Source of the DNA: Anaerocolumna xylanovorans DSM 12503 | Lineage (GTDB): Bacteria > Bacillota > Clostridia > Lachnospirales > Lachnospiraceae | Assembly (NCBI RefSeq): GCF_900143645.1 | Contig: NZ_FRFD01000003.1 | Location: forward strand, 1-64,000 | DNA: 64,000 nucleotides | Reading direction: 5' to 3' | Shown here: positions 33,348 through 41,462 of the stretch, piece by piece | Numbering within the stretch: position 1 is the stretch's first letter | Layout of the letters: each line of letters starts with the position of its first letter | Translations under genes and position numbers: made by a program | The notes under the pieces: generated by a model | What the model saw: only the letters and a program-made list of their open reading frames with translations | Database searches by the model: none | Told to the model about the DNA's origin: nothing

Positions 33348-34343
33348 ATGGAGCAGAAATGGTTACAGCAGCTGCCCAAACTGGACTTACACTGTCATTT
33401 GGACGGCTCGATGAATTTAGAAACGGTTTCCTGCTTACTAAAGGAACAGGGAATTATCATACCGAAGGAACAATTACAAAAGGAGCTTCTGGTTTCAGAA
33501 GATTGTGAAAGTTTGCATGAGTATCTGCAAAAATTTGATTTGCCCCTTAAGTGCCTGCAGACGGAAAGCGGTCTGAAACAGGCCGCTATGGATTTGCTAG
33601 AAAGTGCGGCTTTAGAAAATGTAAAGTATCTGGAGGTGCGGTTTGCTCCTATGTTTTCTGTCGCAGGAGGACTTAGCTGCAATAGGGTAATTGAAAGTGT
33701 TCTGGACGGAATCTTAGAGGCACAGCGTCAATGGGATATTAGGGCTTCTGTTATTGTTTGCGCCATGAGGCATTATCCCCTTGAAAAGAATCTTAAGATG
33801 CTTGATTGTGCAAGGGAATACCTTGGAGAAGGTGTCTGCGCTCTGGATTTAGCAGGTGATGAAGCTGCTTTTCCGACCAGCGAGCAGCGGGAATTATTTC
33901 AAATGGCGAAGCAGCTTAATATGCCATTTACAATACATTCCGGTGAGTGCGGAAGTATTGTAAATGTGAAAGAAGCCATTACAGTGGGAACGAAAAGGAT
34001 GGGTCATGGAATTGCATTAATGAAGGACAGTTCCCTTATGAAGCAATGCAGGGAAATGGGAATTGGAATTGAACTGTGCCCCACCAGTAATTTTCAGACG
34101 AAAGCAGTTAATGACTGGAAAGGGTACCCATTAAGGCGGTTTTTAGAGGAAGGTTTACTGGCAACTGTTAATACGGATAACCGAACGGTCAGTAACACCA
34201 CAGTAACCAAGGAACTCTTAAGCTTAAGTGAAAATATGGGATTGGACGAAGGGATGATCAGGCAGCTTCTTAAAAATTCCGTAGAAATCTCCTTTGCTGC
34301 TGATAATATCAAACACAGACTTCTGAAAGAAATGGAGAAATAG
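33348..34343 (+). CDS. add: Adenosine deaminase
   Basis: A 331-residue metal-dependent deaminase converting adenosine (or deoxyadenosine) to inosine in purine salvage. Zinc ligands H15 and H17 are in LDLHCHLDGS, the third near residue 197 in TIHSGE (with the catalytic Glu), then GHGI and CPTSN; the final acidic ligand region reads VNTDNRTVS, where classic enzymes have NTDDP. The Asp-to-Asn change in the second Asp position is worth noting because it could alter specificity. It lies between the membrane protein and the Crp-like regulator, in one operon. Confidence 0.9.
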   Translation: MEQKWLQQLPKLDLHCHLDGSMNLETVSCLLKEQGIIIPKEQLQKELLVSEDCESLHEYLQKFDLPLKCLQTESGLKQAAMDLLESAALENVKYLEVRFAPMFSVAGGLSCNRVIESVLDGILEAQRQWDIRASVIVCAMRHYPLEKNLKMLDCAREYLGEGVCALDLAGDEAAFPTSEQRELFQMAKQLNMPFTIHSGECGSIVNVKEAITVGTKRMGHGIALMKDSSLMKQCREMGIGIELCPTSNFQTKAVNDWKGYPLRRFLEEGLLATVNTDNRTVSNTTVTKELLSLSENMGLDEGMIRQLLKNSVEISFAADNIKHRLLKEMEK

Positions 34344-34345
34344 GT

Positions 34346-35074
34346 GTGGAAGAAGGGAATGTCAATAAGATAGTTGCATTGCAAAACAGTCTGCCGGAAG
34401 AAAAAAGGGATTATTTAACCCGATATTTAAGCAATTCGCCGCTTTGGTTTTTTGAATCCATGCAGATTATACGCAAAGAAAAGAATAGTGTTTTTATCGA
34501 AGAAAATACAGAAGTTGATAATGTGTATATTTTGGTGGACGGGATTGTAAAGGCAATTGATTACCGCATTTGCGGTATTGTATATGATTATACGCGGTTC
34601 TATTCCATTAAGGTATTTGGAGCAATGGAAATCCTGCTGAATATGAAAAAATACAGAACTACACTCCAGACCGTAACGGAATGCACCTTAATTGTTATTT
34701 CCAAGAGTATGTTTGAGAAATGGATGTTAAATGATATCAATGCATTGCACATGGAAATAGAGTCCATAGGGACTTATCTTTTGGACCAGTCCAGAAAAGA
34801 AAGGGTATTACTGTTTCTTCAGGGCATTGACCGTATCATCTACCTGTTTACCCAAATTTATGAACAAGCCGGACAAAAAAGCCAGTGCGTGTTAAATCTT
34901 ACCAGACTGGAATTATCAGAGCGTTCAGGATTAAGCGTAAAGACCATCAACCGCTCTGTTAAAAAAATGGAAGAGGATGGCTATATCAACCGGTCCGGCA
35001 ATAAGATCATTATTGCAAATAAGCAGTATCTTCTCATGAAAGAGTATTTGGCACCAATTGTTGACCAGTCTTAG
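34346..35074 (+). CDS. Crp/Fnr family transcriptional regulator
   Basis: A 242-residue regulator with an N-terminal cyclic-nucleotide-binding-like beta roll (about 30-130) and a C-terminal winged helix (LNLTRLELSERSGLSVKTIN, about residues 183-202). There is no Fnr-type cysteine cluster. It starts at GTG 34346, 2 nt after the deaminase stop, so it is translationally coupled. It probably controls this three-gene operon, perhaps through the palindrome at 32484. Confidence 0.85.
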   Translation: MEEGNVNKIVALQNSLPEEKRDYLTRYLSNSPLWFFESMQIIRKEKNSVFIEENTEVDNVYILVDGIVKAIDYRICGIVYDYTRFYSIKVFGAMEILLNMKKYRTTLQTVTECTLIVISKSMFEKWMLNDINALHMEIESIGTYLLDQSRKERVLLFLQGIDRIIYLFTQIYEQAGQKSQCVLNLTRLELSERSGLSVKTINRSVKKMEEDGYINRSGNKIIIANKQYLLMKEYLAPIVDQS

Positions 35075-35142
35075 TTATCGTTTCGAGTGAATGAAAAATT
35101 AAACAACAATACCGGTGGGGGTATGAAGTGTTTAAATAGATG

Positions 35143-35171
35143 TTGACAATAAAATAATTCGGATGTAGAAT
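35143..35171 (+). promoter_or_regulatory. Promoter of the marR gene
   Basis: TTGACA at 35143-35148 and TAGAAT at 35166-35171 with 17 bp between. CTTCGAA follows at 35180-35186 and is a candidate MarR half-site. Confidence 0.7.
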
Positions 35172-35207
35172 TAAATTACTTCGAACCAAGAAGCAAATGG
35201 AGATGCT

Positions 35208-35693
35208 ATGAAGATAACGGCTATGGAATTGGAACAGGAGGTCTACCGTTTTGCGGACAGTATAAAAGACTTGCTGTCTCCGGAGATTTGGGAAAATATC
35301 CTGTTGGATTGCTCCAAGAATGAAATGTTTGTTTTATGGCTTCTGTACCGGCAGAAGGAAGCCAATATGTCTCAAATTGCAGAATATATTCACGTTCCCC
35401 TGAACACGGCAACAGGCATTATCGCCAGAATGGAGAAGCGTGCTCTTGTAATAAGAGAGCGCAGCACAGAAGATAAGAGAATTGTGACAATACAGCTGGC
35501 TGAACAGGGAATGGCACAGATGCAGGCGGCTATTCGCGAGTTTTCCTATTATGGAACACAGGTATATGAGGCTTTTACTGAAGAAGAAATGGAATTATTC
35601 TACCGCATGATACAGAAACTTATGGAGATTATGAGGCAGGAACGTAAAACAGATACGGGAAAGCCCAAAATAAAGAAAATAACCATTGAATAA
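35208..35693 (+). CDS. MarR family transcriptional regulator
   Basis: A 161-residue winged-helix regulator: MSQIAEYIHVPLNTATGIIA (about residues 55-74) is the recognition helix-turn-helix and REDKR-like STEDKRIVTIQL the wing. Helical ends provide dimerisation. A promoter with consensus -35 lies ahead. TTCGAA-type sequence occurs both near its own start and in the promoter region of the ArsA operon downstream (35731-35743), so it may control both. Confidence 0.9.
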   Translation: MKITAMELEQEVYRFADSIKDLLSPEIWENILLDCSKNEMFVLWLLYRQKEANMSQIAEYIHVPLNTATGIIARMEKRALVIRERSTEDKRIVTIQLAEQGMAQMQAAIREFSYYGTQVYEAFTEEEMELFYRMIQKLMEIMRQERKTDTGKPKIKKITIE

Positions 35694-35730
35694 TATGTCA
35701 GCACTGCTGGCATTTTATTCGGCTAAATAA

Positions 35731-35743
35731 TTCGAAGCTCGAA
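35731..35743 (+). promoter_or_regulatory. Palindrome TTCGA-AGC-TCGAA with nearby -10
   Basis: A 5-bp inverted repeat in the gap after marR. TACAAT at 35751-35756 could be a -10 for the ArsA operon, putting the palindrome in the promoter spacer. The related CTTCGAA near the marR start suggests one shared regulator, MarR. Confidence 0.45.
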
Positions 35744-35765
35744 GTGTTCATACAATGAATTAATA

Positions 35766-35793
35766 AATATCCAATCAAGGACTGAATATTCAG
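35766..35793 (+). promoter_or_regulatory. Second copy of the AATATYCAATC inverted-repeat element
   Basis: AATATCCAATC-AAG-GACTGAATATT followed by CAG, identical at 24 of 28 positions to 2353-2380. Here it opens the leader of the ArsA operon and is followed by GAGGAG at 35798-35803. Confidence 0.45.
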
Positions 35794-35803
35794 AAAAGAG
35801 GAG

Positions 35804-36111
35804 TGTGAAAAATAAAATGCATTTTTCACTTTCTATTTGGGCAGTATCGCAAGTAAACTTGCGATATGCATGGGTGTTAGTGTGAAAAATAAAATGCATT
35901 TTTCACTTTCTATTTGGGCAGTATCGCAAGTAAACTTGCGATATGCATGGGTGTTAGTGTGAAAAATAAAATGCATTTTTCACTTTCTATTTGGGCAGTA
36001 TCGCAAGTAAACTTGCGATATGCATGGGTGTTAGTGTGAAAAATAAAATGCATTTTTCACTTTCTATTTAGGCAGTTTCGCAAGTAAACTTGCGAAATGC
36101 ATGGAGGTTAA
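35804..36111 (+). repeat. Four tandem 77-bp units with two stem-loops each, ArsA operon leader
   Basis: Units start at 35804, 35881, 35958 and 36035. The first three are identical; the fourth differs at a few bases. Each unit folds into GTGAAAAAT..ATTTTTCAC (25 nt) and TATCGCAAG-TAAA-CTTGCGATA. In the fourth unit the second stem is TTTCGCAAG..CTTGCGAAA, a compensatory pair change. The end of the fourth unit has changed from ATGGGTGTTAGTG to ATGGAGGTTAATA, making the GGAGG site of the ArsA gene. Each of the first three also holds a 22-codon ATG-to-TGA frame, cut to 7 codons in the fourth. Not a CRISPR array: there are no spacers. Confidence 0.95.
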
Positions 36112-36112
36112 T

Positions 36113-37291
36113 ATGAGCAGGCTATATATTTTTACAGGAAAAGGCGGAGTCGGGAAAAGCAGTGTTGCTGCCGCCCATGCAATCAAGAGTGCGAAGGACG
36201 GGTATAGGACATTGTTGGTTAGTACGGATATGGCACATAATCTGGGGGACATTTTTGAAACAGCTTTAGGCAAGGAACCATTTGAAGTGGCAGAGAATCT
36301 GGATGCTTATGAGATTGATCCAAATTATGTGATGGAAAATGACTTTCCAGGTATTCAGGAAAGCCTTGGCAAACTTCTCCCGCAGACAGGCGGCAGCAAT
36401 ATGGAGGATTTCGGAATGCTTCCCGGAATGGAGGAATTATTTTCACTTCTAAAGATCACAGATATATACAAGGAAGACAGTTATGAGAGGATTATTGTAG
36501 ACTGTGCACCAACAGGAGAGACCCTTTCACTTTTAAAATTTCCGGAATTATTGTCCTGGTATATGGAAAAGTTTTTTCCTGTTGGAAAAGTTGCAGTTCG
36601 TCTTTTGGCTCCGGTTTCAAAACAGTTTTTTAAAATAGAATTGCCAAATAAGAAGGCCATGAATGATATTGAACAGATGTACTTAAAACTGGCAGAACTT
36701 CAGGAACTGTTTAAAAACAGGGAAACAACAAGTATAAGGCTGGTGACGATACCGGAAAAGATGGTAGTCGAGGAGACCAAGAGGAATTATATGTACATGA
36801 ACCTCTATAACTTTAATGTGGATGGACTCTATATTAACCGTATTCTTCCACGGGAAATTGAGAATGAATTCTTTGATGACTGGCTTTTGATACAGAAAAA
36901 ATACATGGCACAGCTGGAAGATAATTTCGGAATGCTCCCAATCTATCGAATACCATGGTATGACGAGGAGCTAAAAGGCAGCCATGCTGTGGAAAGAATC
37001 TGCAAGGATGTACTTAGCGGAGATGAGGTGTTTGATACAAAAGTAATTACAGACCGTGAGACTTTTGAACGGAATGAGAAGGGATATGTACTGTCGGTGT
37101 CACTGCCATATGCAAAAAAGGAAGAGGTGGACCTGTATCAGTCTTATACGGATGTTGTTATAAAGGTTGATAATTTTAAACGGAATATTCCATTACCGAA
37201 TGCACTTCGTACCTATACCATCACATTGGCTAAATTAGAAGAAGGCATACTTCACATTCAGTTTGAAAAGGAGGAAGAAGAAAATGAATAA
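36113..37291 (+). CDS. ArsA/Get3-family ATPase with C-terminal HSP20-like domain (first copy)
   Basis: A 392-residue ATPase of the ArsA/TRC40 group. It has the deviant Walker A GKGGVGKSS (9-17), switch I STDMAHNLGD (about 37-46) and switch II DCAPTGETLSLL (about 130-141). Residues 325-388 form a small beta domain (GYVLSVSLPYAKKEEVDLYQ) like the HSP20-like tail of some ArsA proteins. The Get3 CxxC motif and the ArsA arsenite-binding cysteines are not apparent, so neither arsenite extrusion nor standard tail-anchor insertion is supported. Start 36113 uses GGAGG at 36103-36107, created in the last 77-bp repeat. Overlaps the next small gene as ATGAATAA. Confidence 0.9.
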   Translation: MSRLYIFTGKGGVGKSSVAAAHAIKSAKDGYRTLLVSTDMAHNLGDIFETALGKEPFEVAENLDAYEIDPNYVMENDFPGIQESLGKLLPQTGGSNMEDFGMLPGMEELFSLLKITDIYKEDSYERIIVDCAPTGETLSLLKFPELLSWYMEKFFPVGKVAVRLLAPVSKQFFKIELPNKKAMNDIEQMYLKLAELQELFKNRETTSIRLVTIPEKMVVEETKRNYMYMNLYNFNVDGLYINRILPREIENEFFDDWLLIQKKYMAQLEDNFGMLPIYRIPWYDEELKGSHAVERICKDVLSGDEVFDTKVITDRETFERNEKGYVLSVSLPYAKKEEVDLYQSYTDVVIKVDNFKRNIPLPNALRTYTITLAKLEEGILHIQFEKEEEENE

Positions 37292-37526
37292 AGAGATGGT
37301 GAGCAGATTAAGAGAAGCAGGGAAATATGAAAAGATGGCAATTCGCGCACTTCTTCCGGAAAGAGCAGTAAAGCATATGGAAGTGATTGAAAAGGAAATG
37401 CGCACCATGTTTATGGAAATGGTGACAGATGCCGTCAGGTGTGCGGGAAACGTCAGAAACGATGACGGACAGAATGAAAGTGAAAAAGAGAAAGATTCTA
37501 AGGTAAAGAAAATAAATATCGGTTAG
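37284..37526 (+). CDS. Small helical protein between the two ArsA-like ATPases
   Basis: An 80-residue soluble protein, MNKEMVSRLREAGKYEKMAI at the start, very rich in Lys, Glu and Met, and predicted to be helical to about residue 55, with a charged, probably disordered tail. One cysteine (VRCAGN). No family recognised. Its start overlaps the end of the first ATPase gene and it lies 15 nt before the second, so the three products are probably made together. It could be a partner or adaptor of the ATPases. Confidence 0.75.
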   Translation: MNKEMVSRLREAGKYEKMAIRALLPERAVKHMEVIEKEMRTMFMEMVTDAVRCAGNVRNDDGQNESEKEKDSKVKKINIG

Positions 37527-37541
37527 CGGGAGGCAGAAATA

Positions 37542-38702
37542 ATGAGAATTATTTTATATACAGGAAAAGGCGGCGTAGGTAAAACCAGCATGGCAGCAGC
37601 CAGTGCAGTCAGGATTGCAGAATCCGGTAAAAAAGTATTGGTTATGAGCACGGATCAGGCACACAGCCTGGGTGATTCCTTCGATAGGAAGCTTGGCAGG
37701 GAACCGGAAAAGCTGGCAGATAATCTGTATGCAATGGAGATAGATTCCGTTTACGAAAGTGAAAAAAGCTGGGGTAACTTAAAAGGATATTTTAAAGAAC
37801 TTTTGACAATACAGGGAGATGGAGGAATTGAAGTGGAGGAACTTCTTGTATTTCCCGGATTGGAAGAATTGTTTTCCATGTTTAAGATATTAGATATCTA
37901 TGAACGGGGGGAATATGAGGTGTTGATTGTAGACTGTGCGCCAACCGGTGAAACACTTTCCCTGCTCAAATATCCGGAAAAGTTATCAGGTTTTATAGAA
38001 AAGGTACTTCCAATTAAGAGAAAAGGGGCAAAAATAGCCGGTCCAGTGGTGGAGAAGGTAATGAAGCTGCCAATGCCGGAGGACAATGTATTTGACGACA
38101 TTGAATACATCATGCAGAAAATGGAACGTCTGCAGAAGTTAATGTTGAATAAAGAAGCTGTCAGTCTCCGTATCGTAACAACACCGGAAAAGATTGTTAT
38201 ACAGGAAGCAAAACGTAATTTTACCTGCCTGCACCTGTATAATTATAATGTGGATGCCATATTTGTGAACCGTGTTTATCCGGATAGGGCAATGGAGGGA
38301 TATTTTCATAAATGGATTGCCATGCAGGAGGAGGGACTTCGTGAAATTGCAGAAAGTTTTTCGGAGGTTCCGCGTTTCTATCTTGAACTGCAAAAGGAAG
38401 AACTGCGCACATTTCCGGTTCTTAAGCGGGTTGGTGAGGAATTATTTGCAGGTACAGATATTACAAAGGTGTTGTTCTGCCAGGAAATTTACCATATTAA
38501 TTATGAGGAAGATAAGACGGTTCTGAAAGTATTTCTTCCCTTTGCCGACAAGGAAGAACTGGAGCTGCGCCAAATTGGAAATGAATTGTTACTGGGTGTA
38601 AAAAATGAAGTCAGAAGATTCCCGCTGCCCCTTAAATTGCAGGAAAAAGAAATCAGCAGTGCAAAATTCGAAGAAGGATTTTTAAATATTTCTTTTAAAT
38701 AG
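37542..38702 (+). CDS. ArsA/Get3-family ATPase with C-terminal HSP20-like domain (second copy)
   Basis: A 386-residue paralogue of the first ATPase with Walker A GKGGVGKTS (8-16), switch I STDQAHSLGD and switch II DCAPTGETLSLL, the last identical to the first copy. The C-terminal HSP20-like domain runs from about 320 (TVLKVFLPFADKEELELRQI). Again no CxxC pair in the family position. Classical ArsA proteins are internal duplications in one chain; here two separate single-domain proteins may make a heterodimer with two nucleotide sites. GGGAGG lies 9 nt upstream. Confidence 0.9.
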   Translation: MRIILYTGKGGVGKTSMAAASAVRIAESGKKVLVMSTDQAHSLGDSFDRKLGREPEKLADNLYAMEIDSVYESEKSWGNLKGYFKELLTIQGDGGIEVEELLVFPGLEELFSMFKILDIYERGEYEVLIVDCAPTGETLSLLKYPEKLSGFIEKVLPIKRKGAKIAGPVVEKVMKLPMPEDNVFDDIEYIMQKMERLQKLMLNKEAVSLRIVTTPEKIVIQEAKRNFTCLHLYNYNVDAIFVNRVYPDRAMEGYFHKWIAMQEEGLREIAESFSEVPRFYLELQKEELRTFPVLKRVGEELFAGTDITKVLFCQEIYHINYEEDKTVLKVFLPFADKEELELRQIGNELLLGVKNEVRRFPLPLKLQEKEISSAKFEEGFLNISFK

Positions 38703-38772
38703 TTATTGGTATTCTAAGTTAGCTGTCATAGCAGGAAATATGTTATAGCATTTCAAAGCATCCTGTTTTATA

Positions 38773-38892
38773 ATGAAGCCAATGGCTAAAACTGCCTCGG
38801 ACTGTATCGGCTGCACAGCTTGTGAGAAACGCTGTCCTTTCGGAGTAAAGGTAGTGAAACGCATGGAAAAGGCCGTGAGGTTGTTTGCCTGA
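38773..38892 (+). pseudogene. Remnant of an aldo/keto reductase C-terminal [4Fe-4S] domain
   Basis: The frame encodes SDCIGCTACEKRCPFGVKVV then RMEKAVRLFA and a stop, the typical ferredoxin-like tail of Fe-S aldo/keto reductases of clostridia (four cysteines C-x2-C-x2-C-x3-CP). The TIM barrel that should precede it is absent; upstream sequence back to 38703 has no matching frame. It is a leftover of a deleted gene. The rest of the gap to 39151 shows only a possible 39-codon frame at 38892-39011 without clear ribosome binding site. Confidence 0.65.
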
Positions 38893-39151
38893 TGCAAATG
38901 AGTTATGGGGAATGTAATTGTATATTGTTATCAGCAGAAGATAAATCGGAAGAGAAAGTAAAGAAATTATCGACAGAGAGGTTAAGAGGTATCAATAAAG
39001 AGAAGGCTTAGAAGAGAATCAAAGAAGGTTGGACATCTGTCTATAGAAAATATTCATAAATGTTGTAATTGAGAGTTTTAGATGTTAAAATATGGGCAGC
39101 TATGAAGTCGGATTATGCAATTAGGAGGAACGGGGAAAAGGTGGAGGTCAA

Positions 39152-41272
39152 ATGAAGTCATTGGAGGAGAGAATAACCGAACTTGAACAAAGAGTGGCTT
39201 ATCTGGAGTGCGTCATAAAAGAATCAGAATTTGACAAATCGGGAATGCCAGGTACTGAAACAGCAGATAAAGAAACAGAGCGGGCAATGCTAATACAGGG
39301 AGAAGTAAGAAGGAAGGAACCTGCTGCAGCAATACGAACCCAGCCGGAAGAAGACAAGGAAAGCAAAAACGAGGGAAACAAAGACAAAGAAGCATTGGTT
39401 GGAAAATACCTGATAGGGGCATTGGCAGCGATGCTTATTTTTATAGGAGCCATTTCTTTTATCGGCCTGGTATGGAATCGAATGACACCGGAAGTGAAAT
39501 TATTGATTATAACGTCGGCAGGAGCTATATTGACTGGTCTGGGGTTTTGGCTTATTAGGACAAAGAAAAATCCAATAACATCAATTATCCTTGGAACAGG
39601 AGCCGGTTTACTCTTCATTGCGATATTATCTGCCAATCTGGCATTTCATTTGATTGGAAACAATATATCCATATTCTTAGCCGGTATATGGGCGGTATTC
39701 TTTATCCTGTCTTCACGGTATACCAATTTATTTTTTACGACGATTATAGCATATATTGGAAGCTACATTGCATTGCTGTTAGGGTTGACGCTTATACAAG
39801 GAGATATGGACCTGCTGGTAATGGCCCTGTTCGTATCGAGTATTTCAGCGGTAATGCTATACAAAACCTTCAAAGGTAATAAAACGGAATTAGTAACCAG
39901 TATAGTCCTGTCCATTGTAAGCTATGCAACCATACTGTTCCGATGCTATATGGACGGAGCGGCTGGGGCAGAACAACTGCTGGACAGTTATGCCGTGCAG
40001 ACGGTCACGATTATCATTGTGTATCTGCTTATGAACCTGTTTTATAAAAAGATTAACCATGGGGGCACTACTCCGGCTTATCTGGGAGTCAGTGTAACCA
40101 CAACGATATTGACAATTTTATATATAAGCAACTTAAGTGACAATTATCTGGATTTGAAAGGAATAACCTGTTACATATTGTTTTTTGCAGTTAACCTGGT
40201 GCAATTTCTGTTAAATAGTGTATTTTACAAAGAGATGGAAAAATGGTTAACGAGATATTATGCCGTTATTCTGGCAGCTGTTTCTTTCTTGATCAATGTA
40301 AAATTGTATCAGGTGCCTACCGGAATCATTCTGATAGGACTTTTGCTGGTTGCAAGTGAGAGGGTATTTAAAAAGGAAGTCCACTCCTTATTGATCGGGT
40401 TTATAATTCTATTTGATTCGTTTTTCCTGATAAGCAATTATTCCGATAATTTGATATGCTCAGTCTATGGATTAATCCAGTTAGGATTGCTGGTATATGT
40501 GTTATGGCAAAGCAGCAGCCTGAAAAAATATAAGCAGATTAACATCCTTAAGTTAATCGGTATCGCAGTAATAATGATGAACAGCTTTGGTATACCTTCC
40601 AATGTGATAAACTGCATACATGCGCCGCACATAAGCAGATACACGGACAATGCGGCGGGCTATTTCCTTGCTGTTCTTGCTGTCATTGCCTTGGTAAAGG
40701 TCGGTTATTTCAAAAATTGGGAGAATGAACAGTTCAAGTTTTGGGGAACAAATGATAGCTTGGAAAATGATAAAAAGATGCATAGGCTGGTCTGCTTGCT
40801 TACTACTATATTATATTTTTATGGGCTAAGTGAAATAGCGGCTGCAGACAGGACATTTCTTCGGCTGATATTTACCCTGGCTGTAACTGCGGTTGCATTA
40901 ATGCAGAGCAAAATAATTCTTTCTGATAACAGCCGGTATAAGCAATTGACAGGAATCTGGATTGTTCTAAAATATTTAATACTGACATGGACTATACTTT
41001 GGGCGTTTTTAGACACGGAAATAGCATCGGTTGTATATAGCATAGTTGGACTAATCGTAGCTATAGGAAGCATATCAGTAGGATTTAAGTTAAAAATCAA
41101 GAGTATAAGGCAGTATGGGCTGGTATTGACCATCTTAATGGTAGCAAAATTCATATTTGTGGATCTTAACCAGGAAAACTCAATTACCAGAGTTTTTGCA
41201 CTGATTATAGGGGGAAGCCTGTGTTTTCTGATCAGTTTTATTTACAATAAATTAAGCCAGAATTATTCATAA
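39152..41272 (+). CDS. DUF2339 family polytopic membrane protein
   Basis: A 706-residue protein. Residues 1-30 form a coiled coil (LEERITELEQRVAYLECVI), 35-85 are a charged linker, and from about 88 on there are roughly twenty hydrophobic segments, the DUF2339 pattern. GGAGG appears in the upstream region but the best-placed site is AAGGTGGAGG, 9 nt before ATG 39152. Function of the family is unknown. It stands just before an impaired two-component system, with a 190-bp gap, so any regulatory link is speculative. Confidence 0.85.
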   Translation: MKSLEERITELEQRVAYLECVIKESEFDKSGMPGTETADKETERAMLIQGEVRRKEPAAAIRTQPEEDKESKNEGNKDKEALVGKYLIGALAAMLIFIGAISFIGLVWNRMTPEVKLLIITSAGAILTGLGFWLIRTKKNPITSIILGTGAGLLFIAILSANLAFHLIGNNISIFLAGIWAVFFILSSRYTNLFFTTIIAYIGSYIALLLGLTLIQGDMDLLVMALFVSSISAVMLYKTFKGNKTELVTSIVLSIVSYATILFRCYMDGAAGAEQLLDSYAVQTVTIIIVYLLMNLFYKKINHGGTTPAYLGVSVTTTILTILYISNLSDNYLDLKGITCYILFFAVNLVQFLLNSVFYKEMEKWLTRYYAVILAAVSFLINVKLYQVPTGIILIGLLLVASERVFKKEVHSLLIGFIILFDSFFLISNYSDNLICSVYGLIQLGLLVYVLWQSSSLKKYKQINILKLIGIAVIMMNSFGIPSNVINCIHAPHISRYTDNAAGYFLAVLAVIALVKVGYFKNWENEQFKFWGTNDSLENDKKMHRLVCLLTTILYFYGLSEIAAADRTFLRLIFTLAVTAVALMQSKIILSDNSRYKQLTGIWIVLKYLILTWTILWAFLDTEIASVVYSIVGLIVAIGSISVGFKLKIKSIRQYGLVLTILMVAKFIFVDLNQENSITRVFALIIGGSLCFLISFIYNKLSQNYS

Positions 41273-41462
41273 GAATTTCGTGGGTTTTGCGGCCGATTGG
41301 AAAGGATAAATATTTGCGGATGTATTTTCTACCAGGAAGATACATCTGCTTTTTTAAATTCATTCTGTAAGAATGAATTTAAAAATAATTGTATTGCTAC
41401 CTAAGGTAAATAAATGATAAAATAAAAAAATGCAAATTAATGAGGCAGAAGGAGAATGAAAG

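Noticed and set aside
35804..36111. Tandem repeats considered as a CRISPR array
   Set aside because: Units are directly adjacent 77-bp copies without variable spacers, and no cas genes are nearby.
36113..38702. Arsenic resistance operon
   Set aside because: No arsR, arsB, arsC or arsD gene is nearby and the arsenite-binding cysteines are not apparent; ArsA naming reflects family only.
38892..39011. 39-codon open frame after the aldo/keto reductase remnant
   Set aside because: No ribosome binding site, no recognisable domain, and it starts within the stop of a remnant.
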